Assembly: GCA_964631725.1 (NCBI GenBank)
Contig: CAZVYX010000004.1
Span: 62,001-126,000, forward strand
Direction: 5' to 3'
Length of the DNA: 64,000 bases
DNA from: GCA-2731375 sp964631725
GTDB taxonomy: Bacteria; Pseudomonadota; Alphaproteobacteria; GCA-2731375
Shown here piece by piece: positions 52,102 to 60,628 of the stretch (the stretch's first letter is position 1; every line of letters begins with the position of its first letter). Made by a program: the position numbers and the translations under genes. The notes under the pieces were generated by a model. It ran no database searches. It had not been told where the DNA came from and worked only from the letters and a program-made list of their open reading frames with translations.

Positions 52102-52889
52102 GCGAACACGATATTCATCTGCACTTTGAAGAACTGGATGGCGATGGCCCCCATATCATGATGCTGCACGGCATGCTGTCATCGCGGGCCCAGTGGGAGT
52201 TGAACCTCGCCGCGATCCAGAAAGTAGCCCGCCCCGTGGTTGTCGAATTGCTTGCGCACGGCCGCTCCGCCGCGCCGGAGGCGCCCGAGCCATATGATCC
52301 TGAGTATTACGTTGCGACGTTCGAGGCGATCCGGAAAGAGCTGGAAATCGACCGCTGGTTCATTTGCGGCCAGTCGTTCGGCGCCTCCCTGACCTTGCGC
52401 TATGCCCTGCGCCATCCGGACCGGATTATTGCCCAGGTCTTCACCAATTCTTCCTCCGCCCTGGCCGGCGAGGAATATCTGATCGCCTACCGCGATACGG
52501 CGGAACAGCGCGCCCAATTGATGGAGCGGGGCGGCAAGGAGGGGATCAAGGAATTGCCGATCTATCCTGGCAGAGCCCGCCGTCTGCCCGAGGCCGCGCG
52601 CGATGCCCTGGTGCGGGATGCGGAGCTGTTGGAGCCGCGCGGTCTGGCCCAGTCATTTCGTTATTCGTCACCCTACCTCTCGGTCCGCGACGAAGCCGCC
52701 AATACCAAGGTGCCGACCTTGCTGGTCTGGGGCGCCGCCGAGAAGCGCTTTCAGCCGAACTATGAGTTTGCCGTCGCCAATATTCCGGATATCGAGGTGG
52801 TGGAAGTGGACGCTGGCCATGCCGTGAACATTGAAGCCGCCGATATTTTCAACGACGCCATCACCGAATGGATCCAACAGCATAGTTGA
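52098..52889 (+). CDS. Alpha/beta-fold hydrolase
   Basis: A 263-residue alpha/beta-hydrolase. MLHGMLSSRAQWELNL forms the oxyanion hole, FICGQSFGASLTLRYALRHPDRI holds the serine nucleophile, and EVVEVDAGHAVNIEAADIF carries the histidine. Serine at the elbow distinguishes it from the aspartate epoxide-hydrolase at 34276. Possible roles are thioesterase, esterase or C-C bond hydrolase in the surrounding pathway. The ATG overlaps the ligase stop codon. Confidence 0.88.
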   Translation: MSEHDIHLHFEELDGDGPHIMMLHGMLSSRAQWELNLAAIQKVARPVVVELLAHGRSAAPEAPEPYDPEYYVATFEAIRKELEIDRWFICGQSFGASLTLRYALRHPDRIIAQVFTNSSSALAGEEYLIAYRDTAEQRAQLMERGGKEGIKELPIYPGRARRLPEAARDALVRDAELLEPRGLAQSFRYSSPYLSVRDEAANTKVPTLLVWGAAEKRFQPNYEFAVANIPDIEVVEVDAGHAVNIEAADIFNDAITEWIQQHS

Positions 52890-52897
52890 GGCCCGCA

Positions 52898-54346
52898 ATG
52901 AGCCAACCGCAAAACCAGCCACGAACACTGTTCGACAAGTTGTGGGAGACCCACGTTGTCCGGTCCTTGGGTGAGGGTCTGGACCTCCTCCACGTTGACC
53001 GCCAACTGATCCACGACTTGAGCGGCGCCCGGGCCCTGGAAGAATTGGCCGAGAGGGGCCTGAGCGTACACAACCCCGAACTCTGCATTGCCACGCCCGA
53101 TCACAGCATTTCCTCCCTGCCGGGACGCACCCTGGCCTCCAGCCCGCACGGCGAACGCCTGGGCGGCGGCCTTCGGGATATGGCGGCGACGGTGGGCATC
53201 GCCCACTACGGTTTGGAGCATCCCAACCAAGGCATCGTCCATGTTATCGGACCGGAAACCGGTTTTACCCTGCCCGGCTGTCTATTGGTTTGCGGCGACA
53301 GTCATACCTCCACCCACGGTGCCATGGGCGCCCTGGCCTGGGGCATCGGTTCTTCGGAGCTTGTGCATACTCTGGCGACACAGACCATTCGCCAGCGCCG
53401 ACCGCAGACCATGCGCATCAACATCGACGGCGAATTGGGCGATGGCGTCGAAGCCAAGGATGTCATCCTGCATATCATCGGCTGCCTGGGCGTTGCCGCC
53501 GGCACCGGCCATGCGGTGGAATATGCCGGCAGCACCATAAGCGCCATGGGGATGGAGGGGCGCATGACGATCTGCAACCTGTCCATCGAATTCGGTGCCC
53601 GCATGGGCATGATCGCCGCGGACGAGACCACCTTTGCCTACCTGGAGGACAAACCCCTGACACCGAAGGGCGCTGACTGGGACCGGGCCGTGGCCCATTG
53701 GCGAACCCTGGCCACCGAAGCGGGCGCCAAGTTCGACCGGGAGGTCGATATCGATGCAACGCGGATCGCGCCGCAAATCACCTGGGGCACCTCCCCCGGC
53801 CAATCAGTGGCGGTAACCGAAACCATTCCGGCACTGGACAGTTTTGTTGAGGCGGACCAGCGCAATGGTGCCGAAGCGGCCCTGGAGTACATGGGTTTGC
53901 AGGCGGGTGCGGCCATTGCCGGCACCAAGGTCGACCGGGTTTTCATCGGTTCCTGCACCAATAGCCGCCTCACGGATCTGCGCCGCGCCGCCGCCATCGC
54001 CCAGGGGCGTCAGGTGGCGGCCAATGTCACCGCCTGGGTCGTACCGGGATCGGTTCCGGTCAAGGTCGCGGCGGAGGCCGAAGGCCTGCATGAAGTATTT
54101 CTCGCCGCCGGTTTCGAATGGCGGGAGCCTGGCTGCGCCCAATGCGTCGCCAGCAATGGCGAGGTCGTCGCACCGGGCGAACGCTGTGTCTCGACCTCGA
54201 ACCGTAATTTCGTCGGCCGCCAGGGTCCGAAGGCGCGGACCCATCTGGCGGGACCGGCGATGGCGGCGGCGGCGGCCGTCGCCGGCGAGATCACCGATGT
54301 GCGGAACCTCGCACCAATCGAGCCAGAGACCGGGGAGGCAGGATGA
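52898..54346 (+). CDS. Aconitase-family hydro-lyase large subunit, LeuC-like
   Basis: A 482-residue protein of the isopropylmalate isomerase large-subunit family with a 4Fe-4S cluster. The three cluster cysteines fit FIGSCTNSRLTDLRRAAAIAQGRQ and EPGCAQCVASNGEVV. The N-terminal LFDKLWETHVVRSLGEGLDLLHVDRQLIHDLSGARAL and GDSHTSTHGAMGALAWGIGSSEL are as in LeuC. The small subunit overlaps by four bases. In leucine synthesis LeuB usually follows, but here a nitronate monooxygenase-like gene does. With catabolic genes on both sides, an aconitase-type dehydration of another malate derivative (for example citramalate or dimethylmalate) is possible. Confidence 0.9.
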   Translation: MSQPQNQPRTLFDKLWETHVVRSLGEGLDLLHVDRQLIHDLSGARALEELAERGLSVHNPELCIATPDHSISSLPGRTLASSPHGERLGGGLRDMAATVGIAHYGLEHPNQGIVHVIGPETGFTLPGCLLVCGDSHTSTHGAMGALAWGIGSSELVHTLATQTIRQRRPQTMRINIDGELGDGVEAKDVILHIIGCLGVAAGTGHAVEYAGSTISAMGMEGRMTICNLSIEFGARMGMIAADETTFAYLEDKPLTPKGADWDRAVAHWRTLATEAGAKFDREVDIDATRIAPQITWGTSPGQSVAVTETIPALDSFVEADQRNGAEAALEYMGLQAGAAIAGTKVDRVFIGSCTNSRLTDLRRAAAIAQGRQVAANVTAWVVPGSVPVKVAAEAEGLHEVFLAAGFEWREPGCAQCVASNGEVVAPGERCVSTSNRNFVGRQGPKARTHLAGPAMAAAAAVAGEITDVRNLAPIEPETGEAG

Positions 54347-54975
54347 TGGAAAAGCTGCAACAAGTTCAAGGCGTCGCCGCCCCCCTGCCCCGGACGAATA
54401 TCGATACCGACATCATTACGCCCATGGAATACCTCACCACCGCCGGCAAGAAGACCATGCACGAACATACCTTCGCGCCCCTGCGGTTCATGGCCGACGG
54501 CAGGGAGAACCCGGATTTCATCCTGAACAAGCCCGGCTACCGCGGCGCACCGATCCTCATCGCGGGGCGCAATTTCGGCTGCGGCAGCAGCCGGGAAACC
54601 GCCGTGTGGGGTATTCGGGGTCTGGGTATCCGCTGTGTCATTGCCGAGAGCTTTGGCGATATCTTTTTCAATAACTGTTTCCAGAATTCGGTCCTGCCGA
54701 TCCGTCTTCCCGCCGAGACCATCGCCGAGTTGATGGCCGAGGCCGGTGACGATCAAGGCAACACCCAGTTCCAGGTGGACGTGGCGACACGCACGCTGAC
54801 AACGCCATCGGGGCGCAGCATAACGTTCGATCTGACCCCGGACCGGCAAGCCGCGTTGCTGGAAGGATTGGACGAGATCGGTCAAACTCTCAAGGACGAT
54901 GGTGAGACCACAGCCTTCCAGGACCGGGACAGAAAAGCCCGGCCATGGATTTATGACCTGGGAAGCATGGATTGA
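54343..54975 (+). CDS. Aconitase-family hydro-lyase small subunit, LeuD-like
   Basis: A 210-residue swivel-domain subunit. RTNIDTDIITPMEYLTT at residues 17-33 and ILIAGRNFGCGSSRETAVWGIRGLGIRCVIAESFGDIFFNNCFQNSVLPIRL (about 72-123) match LeuD. The C-terminal QDRDRKARPWIYDL is also typical. It completes the enzyme with the large subunit, whose stop it overlaps by four bases. The assignment as isopropylmalate isomerase is not firm for the reason given for the large subunit. Confidence 0.9.
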   Translation: MMEKLQQVQGVAAPLPRTNIDTDIITPMEYLTTAGKKTMHEHTFAPLRFMADGRENPDFILNKPGYRGAPILIAGRNFGCGSSRETAVWGIRGLGIRCVIAESFGDIFFNNCFQNSVLPIRLPAETIAELMAEAGDDQGNTQFQVDVATRTLTTPSGRSITFDLTPDRQAALLEGLDEIGQTLKDDGETTAFQDRDRKARPWIYDLGSMD

Positions 54976-54982
54976 ACGCATC

Positions 54983-55948
54983 ATGACCAATGTCACCGAC
55001 TTGATCGCTGGGATGTCGCTGCCGGTTATCGCGGCGCCGATGTTCACGGTCTCAAACCCGGAAATGGCGCTGGCCACCTGCGCCCAGGGCATGATGGGCA
55101 CCTTCCCGGCCCATACCACACGCTCGGCCGGGATGCTGGATGAGTGGTTGCGCACCATGGCGGACAGCCTGGAACGCCTACGGGATGAAGGCAACGATCC
55201 CGTCGCACCCTATGGCGTCAATCTTGTCGTACACGGCACCAATCAGCGCCTGGCCGGCGACCTTGAACTCTGCATCAAACACAAAGTCCCGGTGATCCTG
55301 ACGTCCAAGGGCGCGCCGGGCGAGGTTTTCGATGCGGTACATGACTACGGCGGGCTGGTCTTTCACGATATCGCCTCGGCCCGGCACGCGGAAAAGGCAT
55401 TGGCGGCTGGCGCCGACGGCCTGATCGCGGTTTGCGGCGGCGCGGGCGGCCATTGCGGCACGATCAATCCTTTCGCCCTGGTCAACGAGGTCAGGCAGAT
55501 GACCGACCGGGCGGTCATCCTGGCCGGTGCCATCACCACCGGGCGGGATATTCTGACCGCACAGGTCATGGGCGCCGATCTCGTCTATATGGGCACGCGC
55601 TTCATCAATACCGAAGAGTCAGGCGCGGCGGATGGCTATCGTCAGATGATCATCGATGCCAACGCCACGGACATATTCTTCACCGGCGCCATGGATGGCG
55701 CGCCGGCCAACCTGCTGGCGCCAAGTTTGCTGCGCGCGGGCGTAGATCTGGACGAGTTGCGGCGGCAAACGCCTGGCGCCATCGTCGCCGTGGACGAACG
55801 CAAGAAACGCTGGAAGGACGTCTGGTCCGCCGGCCACGGCGTCGGCAGCATCAACGATGTCCTCTCGGTGCGTGACCTGTGTGACCGCTTGAAGGCGGAA
55901 TACAGCCTTGCGAGGGACGGCTTGCAACGCTTCCACGCCGCCGAATAA
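54983..55948 (+). CDS. Nitronate monooxygenase (2-nitropropane dioxygenase)-like flavoprotein
   Basis: A 321-residue FMN-binding TIM barrel. LPVIAAPMFTVSNPEMALATCAQGMMGTFPAHT starts the barrel, VCGGAGGHCGTINPFALVNEVRQM (about residues 145-170) includes the histidine-containing loop, and AGAITTGRDILTAQVMGADLVYMGTRFINTEES binds the FMN phosphate. Many members labelled this way act on other compounds, including enoyl-CoA-like or nitroalkane substrates. It follows the LeuD-like gene by 7 bases, so it is in the same operon. Confidence 0.9.
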   Translation: MTNVTDLIAGMSLPVIAAPMFTVSNPEMALATCAQGMMGTFPAHTTRSAGMLDEWLRTMADSLERLRDEGNDPVAPYGVNLVVHGTNQRLAGDLELCIKHKVPVILTSKGAPGEVFDAVHDYGGLVFHDIASARHAEKALAAGADGLIAVCGGAGGHCGTINPFALVNEVRQMTDRAVILAGAITTGRDILTAQVMGADLVYMGTRFINTEESGAADGYRQMIIDANATDIFFTGAMDGAPANLLAPSLLRAGVDLDELRRQTPGAIVAVDERKKRWKDVWSAGHGVGSINDVLSVRDLCDRLKAEYSLARDGLQRFHAAE

Positions 55949-55959
55949 GGCCCAATCCG

Positions 55960-57366
55960 TTGAACGACACAGCAGACGAAGGGTGGCGTGCCGTCGTACG
56001 GGGACCCGGCCTGATCCGTCTCGCCCTGATCATGACCTGCGTCACGCTGCACGCCATGGATGTCTTTTTCATCGCCACGATACTGCCCAGCGTGGTCGAG
56101 GATATTCAAGGCGTGGCGTTCTACGCCTGGCCGGCGGCGCTATATATCACCACCTCCATCATGGGTGCGGCCAGCGGCGGATACGTTGGCGGCAGGCTGG
56201 GACTGCGCCGGGCCGTGATGCTGGCGGCGACCATTTACCTGGCCGGCTCCCTGGTCTGCGCCCTGGCGCCCCACATGTTCGTGTTCCTGATCGGACGTAC
56301 GGTCCAGGGCCTGGGCACCGGGTTGATGGTATCCCTTGCCTACACCATGGTGCGGCAGCTTTTTGCCGAAACCCTGCGGCCCCATGTCTTCGCCTATCTG
56401 TCCGTAACCTGGGGCGTGGCGGCGGTGGCCGGTCCGCTGATTGCCGGTCTGTTTGCTCAGTTTGGTTTTTGGCGCGGGATCTACTGGCTGACGGTGCCGG
56501 TATTCCTGGCCCTGCTGGTACTCTCCCGCCGGGCGCTGCAGGAAACGCCGGTTTCGCGCGCAGCCGGCAGGCTGCCGGTGCAACGCCTGGCATTGTTGGG
56601 CGCGGCGGTTCTTTGTGTCACCGTCAGCGGCCAAACGGATGTCCTGGGCCTGCGCCTGGCTCTGATCCTGGCCGCCGTGGTGGGCGTCGGCGGCATGCTG
56701 TGGCGGGATCATCTCGCCAAGACACCGTTGTTGCCCAGCCGGCCGGCCTCGTTCAACGGGATTGTCGGGATGGGATTCTGGATCTTTTTCCTTATCTCCT
56801 TCACCTTTACGCCGCCGAACGTTTTCCTGCCCCTATTGGCGCAACGTTTACACGATGTTCCCCCTTCAATGGCCGGCTACTTCGCCGCCGCCATGTCCCT
56901 GGGCTGGTCAGCCGCCGCCTTTGTGGTGCCCGGCGCGCCGCAGCCGGTACAAAGAGTTTTGATGATCACCGGGCCGTTGTGCATTCTGGCCGGTATCGTC
57001 GGGCAGAGCCTGTTCGTGGTCGAGGGCCCGATTTGGGCCCTGATTGCCATGGTTTTCCTCACTGGCCTGGGTATTGGGCAATGCCATGCCCATATCACCA
57101 ACCATATTATGAGCAACGCCAGACCGGGGGAAGAAGCCCTGACGGCGGGTGCCGTTCCGACCATGCAGTCCCTGGGCTTTGCTTTCGGCGCCGCCACGGC
57201 CGGTCTGCTGTCGAATGTCGCCGGGATGTCGGGCGGTATTTCAATCCCCACCCTGACCAGCGTAACCGATTGGATCTATGGCTTCGCCATGTTCCCCGCC
57301 ACCTTTGCCCTGCTGGCCGCTGTTCGTCTGGTCTGGCTGATCAAGGCTAACCCGTCCAGGTCGTGA
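55960..57366 (+). CDS. MFS transporter, 14-helix-like
   Basis: A 468-residue major facilitator permease. It has about 12-14 helices. ALYITTSIMGAASGGYVGGRLGLRRAVMLAATIYLAGSLVCALAPHMFVFLIGRTVQGLGTGLMVSLAYTMVRQLF contains the usual helix 2-3 GGRLGLRR motif and the helix 4 RTVQGLGTG motif of drug:proton antiporters. The likely start is TTG, since no ATG precedes the first helix properly. It is 11 bases after the flavoprotein gene, so it is probably the last gene of the run. It could import the pathway substrate or export a product. Its end overlaps the convergent CoA-transferase gene. Confidence 0.85.
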   Translation: MNDTADEGWRAVVRGPGLIRLALIMTCVTLHAMDVFFIATILPSVVEDIQGVAFYAWPAALYITTSIMGAASGGYVGGRLGLRRAVMLAATIYLAGSLVCALAPHMFVFLIGRTVQGLGTGLMVSLAYTMVRQLFAETLRPHVFAYLSVTWGVAAVAGPLIAGLFAQFGFWRGIYWLTVPVFLALLVLSRRALQETPVSRAAGRLPVQRLALLGAAVLCVTVSGQTDVLGLRLALILAAVVGVGGMLWRDHLAKTPLLPSRPASFNGIVGMGFWIFFLISFTFTPPNVFLPLLAQRLHDVPPSMAGYFAAAMSLGWSAAAFVVPGAPQPVQRVLMITGPLCILAGIVGQSLFVVEGPIWALIAMVFLTGLGIGQCHAHITNHIMSNARPGEEALTAGAVPTMQSLGFAFGAATAGLLSNVAGMSGGISIPTLTSVTDWIYGFAMFPATFALLAAVRLVWLIKANPSRS

Positions 57367-58537
57367 CCACGTCGCGGCTTCGCAGATCGGCGACGGCAGC
57401 GGCATCGTAGCCCAACTCGCCCAACACCTCGTCGGTATGCTGCCCGGTTACGGGCGAAGTGCCGGTCGGGGTGCCCGCCTCGATCTTGGGAATACCCGGC
57501 GGGTTCGGAATGGCCCAAGGCTTTTCCAGTCCGGCCAGCTCGAGAAAGGAAAACAGTTCGGTCGCAGCCACTTGCGGGTGTTCCAGGAAATTCTGAAATT
57601 CCTGCAACATCTCGTTCTGCAAGCCCGCCTCGGTGAACATATCGCGCCAATAAACAGCAGGCTTGCCCAGGAAAACCGGAGCAAAGCGTTGCCGCAACAT
57701 CTCGGCATGCGCCTTGCGCCCCTCGATCCCAAGCAGACGGTCATCCGCCTTCAGGTCGTCCTGGCCGAGCAGTTCGCAGACCGTGTGGAAATCCGCATCC
57801 TTGACGACACCCAATTGCAGCCAGCCGTCGGCGGTGCGGTGAAGGCCAGACGGCGGAGCGCCGGCGCTCTGCAGGTCGCGATGCGCCGCGGTCGTGATGC
57901 GGATACCGCTAAGATTGGCGGCGGCACGCATCAGGGAGGAGTCAATATAACGCCCGCCCCCGCCAGGCAGGTCACGCTTGGCATGCAACGCCGGCGCCAC
58001 GGCCTGAAAAGAGAACAGTGCCGTGTGCATATCGACAAGGATCGTGTTTGAACGATGGGGGATACCGTCATTACCCGCATTGTCCAGCATGAAGCCGGTA
58101 AAGGCCTGCAAGACCGGGTCCATGGCGGGTTTGTCGCGCAACGGCCCGGTCTGGCCAAAGCCGGAGATGGAGAGGTAGATCAGGCCGGGGTTCATCGCCA
58201 TCAGGCGCTCATGGCCAAAACCCAGGCGATCAATTACGCCGGGGCGGAATCCTTCCATGAAGATATCGGCATCCGCCACCAGGGCATCGATAATGGCGGC
58301 CGCTTCCGGGCTTTTCAGATCAATGGCCAGGCTGCGCTTGCCCAGGGAGCCGACGAAGGAGAATTCCGTATGATCGGATATGGGCGTGCCCAGTATTCGG
58401 GCCCAATCACCCTGTAATGGCTCTACCTTGACAACATCGGCACCATGCTGGGCCAGCAACATCGCACAATAGGGACCGGCGATGCCCTGGCTGAGGTCGA
58501 CCACCTTGACGCCTTCGTAGGGCCTCTCGAAACTCAT
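57347..58537 (-). CDS. CaiB/BaiF class III CoA-transferase, copy 1
   Basis: A 396-residue class III CoA-transferase. VVDLSQGIAGPYCAMLLAQHGADVVKVEPLQGDWAR (residues 12-47) and EGFRPGVIDRLGFGHERLMAMNPGLIYLSISGFGQTGP are family signatures, and D169 (in NTILVDMHTALFSFQAVAPAL) is the catalytic aspartate. Such enzymes move CoA between carboxylic acids without ATP. It lies 10 bases downstream of a closely related copy and shares its ends (MSFERPYEG... and ...TTWTG), pointing to tandem duplication. Confidence 0.93.
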   Translation of the reverse strand: MSFERPYEGVKVVDLSQGIAGPYCAMLLAQHGADVVKVEPLQGDWARILGTPISDHTEFSFVGSLGKRSLAIDLKSPEAAAIIDALVADADIFMEGFRPGVIDRLGFGHERLMAMNPGLIYLSISGFGQTGPLRDKPAMDPVLQAFTGFMLDNAGNDGIPHRSNTILVDMHTALFSFQAVAPALHAKRDLPGGGGRYIDSSLMRAAANLSGIRITTAAHRDLQSAGAPPSGLHRTADGWLQLGVVKDADFHTVCELLGQDDLKADDRLLGIEGRKAHAEMLRQRFAPVFLGKPAVYWRDMFTEAGLQNEMLQEFQNFLEHPQVAATELFSFLELAGLEKPWAIPNPPGIPKIEAGTPTGTSPVTGQHTDEVLGELGYDAAAVADLRSRDVVTTWTG

Positions 58538-58547
58538 GGCAAACTCC

Positions 58548-59732
58548 TCATCCGGTCCATGTCGTAATCACGCCCCGGTGCCGCAGATCGGCGATGAAAT
58601 CGGCGTCATGCCCCAGTTGCGCCAGCACTTCGTCACTATGCTGCCCCGTTACGGGTGAAACGCCATAAGGTGTATCCGGCTCGATCTTGGGGATGCCCGG
58701 CGGGTTGGGCATGGGCAGCTCCACACCGGCGAGGGGAATGTATGAAAACAGCTCTGTTTCGAGCACTTGCGGGTGGGCCAGGAATTCATTGAAACTCTGC
58801 AATATTTCATTTTGCATGCCGGCCTCGGTGAATATGTCACGCCATTGGGCCGCCGATTTACTCAATAGGGCCTCCGCCACGCCATCCAACAGCATGTCTG
58901 CCTGGGCCCGGCGGCCCTCGTTGCCACGCAGGCTGTCATCCGCCTTCCAGTCATCCCGTCCCAGGATGTCGCACAAAGCCAGAAAATCCTTATCCTGCAG
59001 CGTGACCAGTTGCAGCCAGCCCTCGGCGGTCTTGAAAATACCCGATGGCGTGGTGCGCAGATTTCGCTTCAGCTCGCCCTCCTGAGACGCGGTCATGACA
59101 CGGATAACGCTGAGATTGGCCGCGCCCCGCATCAGCGAGATATCAAGAAACCGCCCTTTCGCGCCGTCGCGTTTGCCATAAAGCGCCGGTGCCACGGCCT
59201 GAAAGCTGTACAGCGCCGTCGACATGTCATTGATGACGGTATGGGTGCGATGGGGAATACCGTCCTCCCCCTTGTTGTCCATCATATAGCCGCTGAAGGC
59301 TTGCAACACCGGATCCATGGCCGGTTTGCCGCGCAACGGCCCGATCTGGCCAAAGCCCGAGATCGAGACATAGATGAGGCCGGGATTTAGCGCCATCAGA
59401 CGTTCATGGCCAAAGCCCAGGCGGTCGATCACACCGGGGCGGAAACCCTCAAGAAAAACGTCCGCCTCGGCCACCAGATTGTCGATGATCCCTGGTGCCT
59501 CGGCGCTTTTAAGATCAATGGCCAGGCTGCGTTTGCCAAAATTCGCGATAAAGGAATATTCCGTATGGTTGCCGTTGGAGGCACCAAGCGAACGGGCCCA
59601 GTCCCCCTGCGGCGGTTCCACCTTGATCACATCGGCGCCGTGCTGGGCCAACAACATGGCGCAATAGGGACCCGCGATCCCCTGGCTCATATCGACCACC
59701 TTGATGCCCTCGTAGGGCCTCTCGAAGCTCAT
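58548..59732 (-). CDS. CaiB/BaiF class III CoA-transferase, copy 2
   Basis: A 394-residue class III CoA-transferase, closely similar to the gene at 57347 through its whole length. VVDMSQGIAGPYCAMLLAQHGADVIKVEPPQGDWARSLG and D169 (HTVINDMSTALYSFQ) are intact, so both copies look active. They differ most between about 185 and 260, where substrate specificity could differ. It is 12 bases downstream of the metallo-hydrolase gene and upstream of copy 1, so one operon is likely. A heteromeric transferase is an alternative to two enzymes. Confidence 0.93.
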   Translation of the reverse strand: MSFERPYEGIKVVDMSQGIAGPYCAMLLAQHGADVIKVEPPQGDWARSLGASNGNHTEYSFIANFGKRSLAIDLKSAEAPGIIDNLVAEADVFLEGFRPGVIDRLGFGHERLMALNPGLIYVSISGFGQIGPLRGKPAMDPVLQAFSGYMMDNKGEDGIPHRTHTVINDMSTALYSFQAVAPALYGKRDGAKGRFLDISLMRGAANLSVIRVMTASQEGELKRNLRTTPSGIFKTAEGWLQLVTLQDKDFLALCDILGRDDWKADDSLRGNEGRRAQADMLLDGVAEALLSKSAAQWRDIFTEAGMQNEILQSFNEFLAHPQVLETELFSYIPLAGVELPMPNPPGIPKIEPDTPYGVSPVTGQHSDEVLAQLGHDADFIADLRHRGVITTWTG

Positions 59733-59744
59733 ATATGGTGGCTC

Positions 59745-60599
59745 CTAGACGTCCAGGCGGTAGACATCGCCGTCGCGGACCAGATGACCGGCGGTGGGCG
59801 TCGCGAAATGGGTGCCGATGATCAGGATCGGTGTGTCGGCATAACGCGAAAAGACTTCATGCCGGGTGCGCCGGGCCTGATCAGGATCGGTATCGACGGA
59901 GGCCGACCATTCCGGATGAGCGAACTGGCAGGGGTGGTGGATGAAATCACCGGTGATCATGGCCTCTTCGCCCTGACTTTTGATCATAACGGAAACATGG
60001 CCCGGTGAATGGCCAACCGTGGGCATCAGGCTGACCTCATCACAGATTTTATGCGAAGTTTCGACCAGATCGACCAAGCCCGCGTCGAAAACCGGCAATA
60101 CCGAATCCGACATGATCTGCCTGGTGTTCTTCTCCTCCACCGCGGTCCAATGGTCGAACTCCACCTTGCCCATCAGATAGCGGGCGTTGGGAAAGGTCGG
60201 TTGCCATTTGCCGTCCACCAACATGGTATTCCAGCCGACATGATCGATATGCAGATGGGTACACAGGACATTATCGATTTTGCCCGTGGCGTAGCCCGCC
60301 GCCTCCAAGTCCTTCAGAAATGTCGTCTGAAGCTGATTCCAGGGTGGATTGGCCCGCTCCTTGTCGTTGCCGACACAGGTATCGACGACGATGGTGCGGT
60401 CCGGCGTTTCGATGATCAGGGCGTGGATGGAGCCGCGCATGCGGCCGTTCTCGTCGGCGAAATGGGGATAAAGCCAGGGGATTCCCTGCAATATCTCCCG
60501 CTTGGCATCGGGTAGAATGGGGCTCATCCCACCCGTCGCCTCAATTTCCACTACCCGCGTTACGGTAACCTCGCCAATACGCCACTTACCCTGGTTCAT
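59745..60599 (-). CDS. Metallo-beta-lactamase-fold hydrolase
   Basis: A 284-residue MBL-fold protein. The zinc motif is THLHIDHVGWN, with H115, H117, D119 and H120. GHSPGHVSVMI and ITGDFIHHPCQF supply the remaining histidine and aspartate, and ILIIGTHFATPTAGH the last histidine. The layout is like N-acyl homoserine lactonases and other lactonases in the family, so a lactone or thioester may be hydrolysed. GGGAGATCGAATGCG lies before the ATG at 60599. It is between MmgE/PrpD and the CoA-transferase genes. Confidence 0.9.
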   Translation of the reverse strand: MNQGKWRIGEVTVTRVVEIEATGGMSPILPDAKREILQGIPWLYPHFADENGRMRGSIHALIIETPDRTIVVDTCVGNDKERANPPWNQLQTTFLKDLEAAGYATGKIDNVLCTHLHIDHVGWNTMLVDGKWQPTFPNARYLMGKVEFDHWTAVEEKNTRQIMSDSVLPVFDAGLVDLVETSHKICDEVSLMPTVGHSPGHVSVMIKSQGEEAMITGDFIHHPCQFAHPEWSASVDTDPDQARRTRHEVFSRYADTPILIIGTHFATPTAGHLVRDGDVYRLDV

Positions 60600-60628
60600 C
60601 GCATTCGATCTCCCATCGCCATCTGTTC

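Noticed and set aside
52898..54975. Firm assignment of the LeuC/LeuD-like genes to leucine biosynthesis
   Set aside because: The motifs fit the family, but leuB is absent and the neighbours are catabolic, so only a family-level call is made.
55908..57350. 480-residue alternative frame over the MFS gene
   Set aside because: Arginine- and glycine-rich with no helices. The frame from 55960 gives clear transmembrane segments and MFS motifs.
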